Source: JAAYCI01 sp031549285
Lineage (GTDB): Bacteria > Bacillota > Clostridia > Oscillospirales > Ruminococcaceae
Reading direction: 5' to 3'
Assembly: GCA_031549285.1 (NCBI GenBank)
Contig: JAVBPZ010000021.1
Span: 1 to 16,797, forward strand
DNA length: 16,797 nt
Shown: positions 6,894-12,761 of the stretch, piece after piece
Layout of the letters: each line of letters opens with the position of its first letter
Numbering within the stretch: the stretch's first letter is position 1
Made by a program: the position numbers and the translations under genes
The notes under the pieces: model-generated
What the model was told of the DNA's origin: nothing
Seen by the model: the letters and a program-made list of their open reading frames with translations, nothing else
Database searches by the model: none

Positions 6894-7210
6894 TGGTGTG
6901 GGCCGCAAGCAGCCACGTTGAATGTTTTAGTAGTGTGCCGCTTATGGTAGCACTTAATTATGAACAAACTGTTAATAAAAAGAAGTTTCTGGTTTTTGCA
7001 CAAATTATTACAAAATTTTTATCAGGTTTGACGTTTTTACAGAAAGGGCGAAAAAAATGGGTGAGGACGCAAAGATAAAAATCATGATGTAACGAAATAT
7101 TATTTAGAATGTATGAACTGGAGATGGAGAGGACGGCAGCTGGGCAAAAGGATGAAAAAGTTACAAAACTTTTAAGAATGAAGAGGAGGCAAGACAACAA
7201 AAAAGAATGA

Positions 7211-7228
7211 GTTCATAAATTGTTCATA
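7211..7228 (+). promoter_or_regulatory. Heptamer direct repeat GTTCATA-N4-GTTCATA
   Basis: Two identical heptamers at 7211-7217 and 7222-7228 with AATT between, giving an exact 11-bp period. This is the geometry of sites bound by PhoB/OmpR and SARP winged helices. The same heptamer occurs at 6959-6965 (minus strand, ahead of the DUF4367-like gene) and at 8617-8623 (ahead of the protease). Whether the nearby regulator binds them is inference. Confidence 0.4.
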
Positions 7229-7272
7229 TTATCACAGGGCGGTAAAAAGCCGGTGAAAGAGCGGGTTTGCAC

Positions 7273-7290
7273 GGGGTGGGGGAGGGTGGG
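7273..7290 (+). other. G-quadruplex motif with single-base loops
   Basis: GGGGTGGGGGAGGGTGGG has four runs of at least three G separated by T, A and T. Single-base loops give the most stable parallel quadruplexes. It lies past the 3' end of the HtrA-like gene, on the strand that is template for the minus-strand genes. Confidence 0.6.
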
Positions 7291-7359
7291 AAGATGGTTT
7301 TTACGGGGAGGCACGGGGTAGAATGAGATTTTGGGATAGTTACACAGAGAGGTGCAGCG

Positions 7360-7394
7360 CAACAATCGCCCGGCGGGGGGCCAGGCGATTGTTG
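7360..7394. repeat. 11-bp perfect inverted repeat
   Basis: CAACAATCGCC (7360-7370) and GGCGATTGTTG (7384-7394) are exact reverse complements around a 13-base G-rich loop. No T run follows on either strand, so it is not a standard terminator; it could be an operator, an RNA processing site or the relic of a small element. Confidence 0.5.
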
Positions 7395-7448
7395 GGAATG
7401 CTGCAGCATATTATATAGGTAAAAGGAGTATATGCTTGTACAAATAAG

Positions 7449-7468
7449 GTGTTGCCGTGCGGCAGCAC
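7449..7468 (-). terminator. Hairpin just after the HtrA-like gene, weak terminator
   Basis: GTGTTGCC (7449-7456) and GGCAGCAC (7461-7468) pair over 8 bp with one G-T and a 4-base loop, starting three bases past the stop codon at 7471. On the minus strand it is followed by CTTATTTG, a poor T run, so it may mainly protect the 3' end. Confidence 0.45.
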
Positions 7469-7470
7469 TT

Positions 7471-8547
7471 TTAGGCAGCGGTGGCCGCCTGGCCGCCCTC
7501 GATAAGGCTTTGGGCGGCCTGCAGGGCGTCATTGATGGGGATGGCGAAACCCAGGCCCTCGGCACCGTCGCCGCCGGATTTGGCGTTTACCAGGCCGATG
7601 AGCTGGCCGGTGGCGTTGAACAGGCCGCCGCCGGAGTTACCGGGGCTGACGGCTGCGCTCATCTGCAGCAGGTGCATGGGGGCGCCGCCGATGTTGATTT
7701 CACGGTCCAGCCCGGAAATGATGCCGTCGGTGACGGTGCCGCCGAGCTTGCCCAGCGGGTTGCCGATCGCGAGGCAGAAATCCCCGACCTGTAGGGAGGA
7801 GGAGTCCCCAATGACGGCCGGGGTAAGGCCGGTGGCCGCGATTTGGATGACAGCAACATCGGTGGAAGGGTCGCGCCCGATGAGGGTGGCGGCGTGTTCA
7901 GAACCGTCGGCCAGTGTGACCGAGATGTTCCGGGCACCCTCTACCACATGGTTGTTGGTAAGGATGGTACCGTCGTCGCTGAGGATGACGCCGCTGCCGG
8001 CGCCGGAGGCAACATGGGTGCCGCCAAAGTAGTCCATGACGGTGTTTTCCGTAGTGATGGAAACGACCGACTGCATTGCCTGGGCCGCTACTTCAGCAAT
8101 GGGGGCGCCGGTGGATGCTATGGATGGGGTGGTGACGCCGGTTTCTGAGGGGGCCTTATAGACGACGGTGGAGCTTTGCTGGGGTGCCGCCACAGAGGCG
8201 GGCTGTGCAAAATAGGAAAGGGCAGCGGCGCCCCCGCCAAACCCGGCAAACCCGCAAGCGACCACCAACGCGAGGCCGGCCAGGAAGCGGCGGCCTTTTT
8301 TTGCGCCGGAAGCTTTTACCGGGGTGGGTGGTGTGGCAGCCGGCGCGAGGTAGGTGCCGTATGCTCCGGTGGTGGGGTAGCGGGTGCTTTGCCCGGCGGT
8401 GTAGGGGGCGGTGCTTTGCCGGGGGTATCCGCCGGGGGTGCCGCTGACAGGTGTGGCAGTGGGCGGGGAATGGGGGTAAGCTGGTTGCTGTGGCTGCCCG
8501 CCGGATGGATTGGTGGAATATGGGTTGGTAGGATAAGTATAGTTCAT
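7471..8547 (-). CDS. HtrA/DegP-like membrane-anchored serine protease (S1C) lacking a PDZ domain
   Basis: 358 residues. Residues 1-80 are a cytoplasmic, disordered Tyr/Pro/Thr/Gly/Gln-rich tail starting MNYTYPTNPY; a basic patch (KKGRR, 83-87) precedes one helix (~88-113). The trypsin-like domain follows with the full triad: H200 in LTNNHVVEGA, D230 in STDVAVIQIA and S305 in SPGNSGGGLF. The active domain should lie outside the membrane, where HtrA enzymes degrade or refold damaged envelope proteins. The protein stops about 50 residues after the catalytic serine (NDALQAAQSLIEGGQAATAA), so the PDZ domain present in DegP, HtrA and HtrB is absent. Start chosen at ATG 8547 because GGGAG lies 6 bases upstream; an in-frame ATG at 8622 lacks such a site and adds an unlikely N-terminus. 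Divergent from pheA. Confidence 0.92.
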   Translation of the reverse strand: MNYTYPTNPYSTNPSGGQPQQPAYPHSPPTATPVSGTPGGYPRQSTAPYTAGQSTRYPTTGAYGTYLAPAATPPTPVKASGAKKGRRFLAGLALVVACGFAGFGGGAAALSYFAQPASVAAPQQSSTVVYKAPSETGVTTPSIASTGAPIAEVAAQAMQSVVSITTENTVMDYFGGTHVASGAGSGVILSDDGTILTNNHVVEGARNISVTLADGSEHAATLIGRDPSTDVAVIQIAATGLTPAVIGDSSSLQVGDFCLAIGNPLGKLGGTVTDGIISGLDREINIGGAPMHLLQMSAAVSPGNSGGGLFNATGQLIGLVNAKSGGDGAEGLGFAIPINDALQAAQSLIEGGQAATAA

Positions 8548-8667
8548 TTTCGTCTCCCTTAGGCAGTCGCGAAGGGCAGCGATTGCTTTTGAATTTTGAT
8601 AGCGTGCAGGATCCCTGTTCATACGATGAGGGATTCTGTGTGGATGAAAAGGGCTGATACAAGTCCT

Positions 8668-8696
8668 TTTGTATTAGTTTAAGAGCAGAATGTGAA
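8668..8696 (-). promoter_or_regulatory. Candidate promoter of the HtrA-like gene
   Basis: Minus strand: TTCACA (8696-8691; 5 of 6), 17-base spacer, TACAAA (8673-8668; 4 of 6). This leaves a leader of about 115 bases that contains a GTTCATA heptamer between ATCCCT (8611-8616) and AGGGAT (8629-8634). Confidence 0.4.
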
Positions 8697-8792
8697 AGAT
8701 TTGGAGCGTAAATGTGAAAACAATATGGATATACAGCACAATGAGAAAATATTTGACAAAAAAATTACCGATGTGCAGATGTGGCGGGCGCC

Positions 8793-8821
8793 TTGTTTCA
8801 CCGGCGGGGTTGTGCTATACT
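8793..8821 (+). promoter_or_regulatory. Promoter of pheA and perhaps the aromatic cluster
   Basis: TTGTTT (8793-8798), 17-base spacer, TATACT (8816-8821), then a T run and about 45 bases of leader to the pheA start. There is no T-box (no GGGTGGNACCGCG-type motif) and no leader peptide rich in Phe, Tyr or Trp. Confidence 0.65.
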
Positions 8822-8873
8822 TTTTTGTGCGGTAAAGCCGCGAAAGATGGCCGTGTAAAGGGGTGTGCAGCGC

Positions 8874-9941
8874 ATGGGAGAACTGGAAGACGCCAGGCGG
8901 GAGATTGACGAAATTGACCGCGAGATGGCGGAGCTGTTTGAAGCGCGCATGCGCGCGGTGCAGGCGGTGGCGCTGTATAAGGCGCAGACCGGTACGGCGA
9001 TTACCGATACTGGCCGGGAGGCCGAGGTGCTGCGCAGGGCCGGGGGGTACCTGCAGGATGCGGCGCTGGGGCAGTATTATGATGATTTTTTGCGGCAGGT
9101 GATGCGCCTGTCGCGCGAGTATCAGGCGCAGATACTGGGGCGTGGAAGCGTTGCGTACCAGGGCGCCGAGGGTGGGTTTGGGTATTTGGCCGCGGGGAAA
9201 CTGTTCCCGCATGCACAGAAGCTGGCGAAAGCGACCTTTGCCGATGTGTTTGACGCGGTGGAGGCCGGCGAGGCGGCGTTTGGTGTGGTGCCGTTTGAAA
9301 ACTCCGCAACCGGGGATGTTTCCGGGGTGCTGGATCTATGCTATGCGCACAGCTGCCATGTGACGGCGATGTTTGATTTACCGGTGAAACAGAACCTGCT
9401 GGGGTTGGCCGGGGCGGCGCTGGGCGACATAAAGACCGTGTACAGCCACGAACAGGCGCTGGAGCAATCCAAGCGGTTTTTGTCCGCGCTGCGGGTGCGG
9501 CTGGTGCCGAGCGAGAACACCGCGGTAGCGGCGAAATATGTGGCGGAAGCAGGGGACAAAACCCTGGCGGCGGTGGGCAGCGAGGAAGCCGGCGCGATGT
9601 ATGGGCTGGTGCCGCTGGCCGAGGATATTAGCAATACGGCGGGGAATGCGACAAGGTTTATTGTGATTTCGAAGTATCCGGCGCTGTCCGGCGACCGGTT
9701 TTCGTTGCTGGTGACGGTGGAGAACGGCGTGGGGCGCCTGGCGAAGATTATTGGGATTATTGCGCAGGAAGGTTTTGATATGGAGAACATCAAAAGCCGG
9801 CCGCTGCCGCAGCGTCCATGGGAATATTATTTTTATATGGAGTTGGTGGGGGAGGCGCACGGCGAGGCGGCACAGAAGTTGCTGGCGAAGATGGAGAAGG
9901 CGAGCCTGTCTGTGCGGCTGCTGGGCGTGTACGGCCGCTGA
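8874..9941 (+). CDS. pheA: Bifunctional chorismate mutase / prephenate dehydratase (P-protein)
   Basis: 355 residues. Chorismate mutase (AroQ type) covers ~1-85: R8, R25, K36, D45 and E49 keep exactly the spacing of the E. coli active-site residues R11, R28, K39, D48 and E52. Prephenate dehydratase covers ~92-265: VAYQGAEG (93-100), FGVVPFENS (136-144) and the catalytic TRF (260-262). A C-terminal ACT domain (~270-345) has KSRP (307-310) where phenylalanine-inhibited enzymes have ESRP, and NGVGRL for the GALV region. It makes phenylpyruvate from chorismate in the cytoplasm and is probably feedback-inhibited by phenylalanine. Since tyrA here has no mutase domain, this mutase may feed both branches. 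ATG 8874 is chosen, with AAAGGGG 10 bases upstream; GTG 8865 is too close to that site. Confidence 0.95.
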   Translation: MGELEDARREIDEIDREMAELFEARMRAVQAVALYKAQTGTAITDTGREAEVLRRAGGYLQDAALGQYYDDFLRQVMRLSREYQAQILGRGSVAYQGAEGGFGYLAAGKLFPHAQKLAKATFADVFDAVEAGEAAFGVVPFENSATGDVSGVLDLCYAHSCHVTAMFDLPVKQNLLGLAGAALGDIKTVYSHEQALEQSKRFLSALRVRLVPSENTAVAAKYVAEAGDKTLAAVGSEEAGAMYGLVPLAEDISNTAGNATRFIVISKYPALSGDRFSLLVTVENGVGRLAKIIGIIAQEGFDMENIKSRPLPQRPWEYYFYMELVGEAHGEAAQKLLAKMEKASLSVRLLGVYGR

Positions 9942-9990
9942 GGGCGCGGGTGCTTGGCTCTGGGTGCGGGCGCTGGCTGATGGTGAAGAT

Positions 9991-10153
9991 GGCCGAAGGC
10001 CGGGCGGCGGGACGCCGCCACCTGGCGCAGGGGCGGCCGGGTGTGCGTGGTAGTGAAGAGCGGATAAGATGATGGTTTTGCGCGGGGCAAGAGAGTGTGG
10101 CCCCTGCGGCAGGCCCTGGCCAAAGCGGCGCTTTGGCCAGGGGGCATTCGGCC
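9991..10153. repeat. GC-rich multi-hairpin element, copy 1 (enlarged)
   Basis: Outer arms GGCCGAAGGCC (9991-10001) and GGCATTCGGCC (10143-10153) pair at 10 of 11 positions. Inside are a 7-bp hairpin GGCGGCG-gga-CGCCGCC (10003-10019) and a 13-bp hairpin CCCTGGCCAAAGC-ggc-GCTTTGGCCAGGG (10114-10142). The last hairpin and 3' arm align with the element at 12559-12597 (shared CCTG..CCAAAG, CTTTGGC..CAGGGG, CGGCCGGG). About 95 bases between the two hairpins have no counterpart there. Confidence 0.6.
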
Positions 10154-10261
10154 GGGGGTGCGGTGGGCAAAGGCCAAAGAGGTGGGGCCGAAAGCTGTAG
10201 ATGGAACCGAGTGGGAAGAAAAAGCAACCAAGGGAAAATGGGTGTTTAGACCCAATAGAGG

Positions 10262-10267
10262 TATAAT
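10262..10267 (+). promoter_or_regulatory. Perfect -10 box before aroB
   Basis: TATAAT, 62 bases before the aroB start. No good -35 is found 16-18 bases upstream (best is TGGGTG-like), so it would be a weak or activator-dependent promoter, giving aroB-aroC some independence from pheA. Confidence 0.4.
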
Positions 10268-10329
10268 AAAGAATAAATATTGCCAATGCGGCAGAAGTTT
10301 GCCGGACAGAAAAGAAGCAGGAGCAGCGA

Positions 10330-11343
10330 ATGAAACTGACCATGCACTTAGGAAAGCGCAGCTATGATATTGTTTTGAAAAATGGCGCGCTGAAAAAAGC
10401 GAATCAGCTGGCAAACCTGTCGCGCAAGGTGATGATAGTAAGCGACGACGGGGTGCCGGATGCGTATGTGAAGACCCTGCTGGCGCAGTGCGAGGCGGGG
10501 TTTGTGCATGTGGTGCCACAGGGCGAAGCCAGCAAGAGCGTGGAGTGCTGGCAGGGAATTTTAGCGCATATGCTGGAAGAAGGATTTGGCCGCAGCGATG
10601 CCGTTGCCGCGGTGGGCGGCGGTGTGGTGGGGGATCTGGCCGGGTTTGCGGCGGCCAGCTATATGCGGGGAATTTCATTCTTCCAGTTTCCCACCACAAC
10701 CCTGGCGCAGGTGGATTCCTCCATTGGCGGGAAGGTGGCCATAGACCTGGCGGGAACCAAAAATATTGTGGGGGCATTTTGGCAGCCGGAGCTGGTGGTG
10801 ATAGACCCGAAAACGCTGGATACACTGCCGCCGCGGCAGTTTGCGAACGGGTTGGCAGAGGCGCTGAAGACCGGGCTGGTGGCCTGCGGTGATCTGTTTG
10901 ATATTATGGAGAAGGAAGAAATAGGGCCGAACCTGGAGCGTATTTTGTATATGTCCTTGCGGACGAAAAAAAGTATTGTAGAGCGGGACGAGACCGAGCA
11001 AAATGAGCGGATGCTGCTGAATTTTGGGCATACGATTGGGCATGGGATAGAGGCGGCGGGCGGGCTGTCCGGTTTGCTGCACGGGGAATGTATTGCGATG
11101 GGAATGCTGCCGATGATAGAAAGCAAAACGCTGGCAAGGCGAACCCGCGCGGTGATGAAAAAGCTGGGGTTGCCGCTGCGGTATTCTTATAATAAGGAAG
11201 ACGTGCTGCGGTATATCCAAAGCGACAAGAAGCGCAGCGACGATACCTATACGATTGTGCGGGTGAAAGTGCCGGGGCAAGGGTATCTGGAAAAGGTGGG
11301 TTTCGAGGAGATTCGCTTGCTGGTGAAGGGGGATGCCGGATGA
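10330..11343 (+). CDS. aroB: 3-dehydroquinate synthase
   Basis: 337 residues, slightly shorter than the usual 350-360. It converts DAHP to 3-dehydroquinate, shikimate step 2, using NAD+ and a divalent metal. NAD-binding GGGVVGD is at 96-102, the signature PTTTLAQVDSSIGGK at 121-135, and the metal ligands are E177 (GLAEALK), H234 (NFGHTIGH) and H251 (LHGECIAMGM). CAGGAG lies 6 bases before the ATG. The stop codon overlaps the aroC start (ATGA), indicating translational coupling. No odd residues were noticed. Confidence 0.97.
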   Translation: MKLTMHLGKRSYDIVLKNGALKKANQLANLSRKVMIVSDDGVPDAYVKTLLAQCEAGFVHVVPQGEASKSVECWQGILAHMLEEGFGRSDAVAAVGGGVVGDLAGFAAASYMRGISFFQFPTTTLAQVDSSIGGKVAIDLAGTKNIVGAFWQPELVVIDPKTLDTLPPRQFANGLAEALKTGLVACGDLFDIMEKEEIGPNLERILYMSLRTKKSIVERDETEQNERMLLNFGHTIGHGIEAAGGLSGLLHGECIAMGMLPMIESKTLARRTRAVMKKLGLPLRYSYNKEDVLRYIQSDKKRSDDTYTIVRVKVPGQGYLEKVGFEEIRLLVKGDAG

Positions 11344-12446
11344 AAAACAGCTTTGGCAGCGCTATTTCCGTGACCCTGTTTGGGGAAAGCCATGGGCCTG
11401 CGGTGGGCGCGGTGCTGGACGGGATTGCCCCGGGGGTGCCGGTGGAGGAGGAAGGGTTGGCGCGAGAGATGCAAAAGCGCCGCGCGGTGGGCGAACTGGC
11501 CACGCCGCGCAAGGAAGAGGATGCGGTGCAGATTTTATCCGGGGTGTACAATGGGTATACCACCGGGACCCCCATTTGCCTGGTGGTTCAAAACCAAAAT
11601 GTGCGCAGTGGCGATTATGCAGAACAGCCGCTGCGGCCGGGGCATGCCGACTATACCGGGCATGTGAAGTATTTGGGGTATGAGGATGCCCGTGGCGGCG
11701 GGCATTTTTCCGGCCGTGTGACGGCGCCGTTGGTGGCGGCGGGGGCAATTTGCCGTACAGTACTGGCGCAGCAGGGAGTGTTGATAGGCACACATATAGA
11801 GGCGTGCGCGGGGATTGCGGATGCGGCGTTGCCGACAGAGGGAGCGGCGCTGAAAGAGGCGCTGCAGGCGCTGAATGACAAGATGTTTGCGGTGCAGGAT
11901 GAAGCTGCGGGCGAAAAAATGCGCAGAGCCATTCTGGCGGCGAAAGAAGCCGGGGACAGCGTGGGCGGCGTGCTGGAGACAGCGGTGATGGGCCTGCCGG
12001 CCGGCTGGGGTGAGCCGTTTTTTGGGTCGGTAGAGAGTGTGCTGTCGGCATTGCTGTTTAGCGTTCCGGCGGTAAAAGGGGTGGAGTTTGGCCTGGGGTT
12101 CGGGTTTGCAGAAAGGCGCGGCAGCGAGGTAAATGATCCCTTTGTGCTGGAGGATGGCCGGGTGAAAACCGTGACCAACAACAACGGTGGTGTGAACGGC
12201 GGAATAACCAACGGGATGCCGTTGGTGGTGCGGTGTGTGGTGAAGCCCACCCCCAGCATAGCGCAGCCGCAGAACACGGTGGATTTGGCAACGGGAGAAG
12301 CGGTGACGCTGGCGATAACCGGCCGGCATGACCCGTGTATATTGCCGCGGGCCCGCGCGGTGGTGGATGCGATGGTGGCGATAGGTTTGCTGGATCTGCT
12401 GACGCAGAGGCAGGGAACACTGGGGCAGCGGATAGAGAAAGAGTGA
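11340..12446 (+). CDS. aroC: Chorismate synthase
   Basis: 368 residues, normal length. It catalyses the last shikimate step, EPSP to chorismate, with reduced FMN. Family signatures are FGESHG (14-19, with the conserved H18), RPGHADYTG (99-107), DARGGGHFSGR (116-126), NNNGGVNGGITN (280-291) and GRHDPC (328-333). The start overlaps aroB by four bases and AAGGGGG precedes it inside aroB. The usual GRSGGGHFSGR-like motif reads ARGGGHFSGR here, a minor variant. The next gene in the pathway block, aroF, is 315 bases away across a structured spacer. Confidence 0.97.
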   Translation: MKNSFGSAISVTLFGESHGPAVGAVLDGIAPGVPVEEEGLAREMQKRRAVGELATPRKEEDAVQILSGVYNGYTTGTPICLVVQNQNVRSGDYAEQPLRPGHADYTGHVKYLGYEDARGGGHFSGRVTAPLVAAGAICRTVLAQQGVLIGTHIEACAGIADAALPTEGAALKEALQALNDKMFAVQDEAAGEKMRRAILAAKEAGDSVGGVLETAVMGLPAGWGEPFFGSVESVLSALLFSVPAVKGVEFGLGFGFAERRGSEVNDPFVLEDGRVKTVTNNNGGVNGGITNGMPLVVRCVVKPTPSIAQPQNTVDLATGEAVTLAITGRHDPCILPRARAVVDAMVAIGLLDLLTQRQGTLGQRIEKE

Positions 12447-12761
12447 AGTGGAGTATGTTTGGGTAAAAGACAGCTCCGGTGATTTTTTGGGAGCAGGCTG
12501 CACGGCCGCAGGCCGACCGCGCGCAGCGCGGGCCCCAGCGGGGCGCAGCACCGACGGGCCTGTGCCAAAGGGGCTTTGGCACAGGGGCCTGCGGCCGGGT
12601 GAGGGGCAGAAGTGGTGTTCGTGCCGGGGAAATGGCTGCGATTTTGGGGCCGAGATGCGCGGGACGGAGACGGATAGGCGAAGTGGTGCTGGTTTGTCCG
12701 GGCGTTTGAGGCCGGCGGATAAGAAGCAGGTTTAATAGGTAAGAAGAGAGGAACTATACGT
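12447..12761 (+). other. 315-base spacer between aroC and aroF
   Basis: No supported gene. It contains the cloverleaf element at 12503-12597. A possible weak promoter for aroF is TTGTCC (12694-12699), 18 bases, GATAAG (12718-12723). The open frame that starts two bases after aroC (12448-12735) lacks a ribosome binding site, and its middle is dictated by the hairpins, so it is not called. Confidence 0.6.
12503..12597. repeat. Cloverleaf-shaped inverted repeat element, copy 2
   Basis: A 12-bp perfect outer stem (12503-12514 with 12586-12597, CGGCCGCAGGCC / GGCCTGCGGCCG) encloses three perfect hairpins: CCGCGC-gca-GCGCGG (12517-12531), GCCCC-agc-GGGGC (12532-12544) and CCTGTGCCAAAG-ggg-CTTTGGCACAGG (12559-12585). 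The third hairpin abuts the outer arm with no spare base. All loops are three bases. No T run follows, so it is not a terminator. Confidence 0.8.

Larger units (their letters stand above)
6894..7448. other. Long AT-rich then G-rich spacer with no convincing gene
   Basis: About 555 bases between two minus-strand genes. Roughly 6955-7250 is clearly AT-rich against GC-rich flanks and holds short symmetries (AAAAGTT-acaa-AACTTTT at 7156-7173) and the GTTCATA repeats listed separately. Roughly 7255-7395 is G-rich on the plus strand and holds the quadruplex motif and an 11-bp inverted repeat. A palindrome ATGCTGCAGCAT is at 7398-7409. Candidate reading frames here are short, lack a placed ribosome binding site or encode nothing recognisable. 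Confidence 0.6.
9942..10329 (+). other. 388-base spacer between pheA and aroB with GC-rich hairpins
   Basis: No supported gene. It holds the hairpin element at 9991-10153, duplicated arms that allow alternative pairing, and a good -10 box near its right end. The open frame from 10095 that runs into aroB has no ribosome binding site and is set by the repeat, so it was not called. No T run follows any hairpin, so classical termination inside the spacer is not evident. Confidence 0.6.

Noticed and set aside
6958..7200. 80-codon minus-strand frame in the AT-rich spacer
   Set aside because: No ribosome binding site, phenylalanine/cysteine-rich product typical of AT-rich non-coding sequence, no recognisable domain.
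7432..7794. Plus-strand frame with AAAAGGAG just before its ATG, opposite the HtrA-like gene
   Set aside because: The spacing to ATG is only three bases and the frame is mostly antisense to the well-supported protease.
8753..8758. Perfect TTGACA -35 box upstream of pheA
   Set aside because: No acceptable -10 lies 16-18 bases downstream; the TTGTTT/TATACT pair 40 bases on is better placed.
8548..8873. T-box, riboswitch or leader-peptide attenuator in the divergent region before pheA
   Set aside because: No T-box core motif, no recognised riboswitch core, no short frame rich in aromatic codons and no terminator hairpin; only promoters and a ribosome binding site are seen.
10095..10367. 90-codon plus-strand frame between pheA and aroB
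   Set aside because: No ribosome binding site, overlaps the aroB start, and its peptide is dictated by the hairpin repeat; the same repeat gives similar-looking peptides in another frame at 12448-12735.
12448..12735. 95-codon plus-strand frame right after aroC
   Set aside because: No ribosome binding site and composition imposed by the cloverleaf element; no family resemblance.
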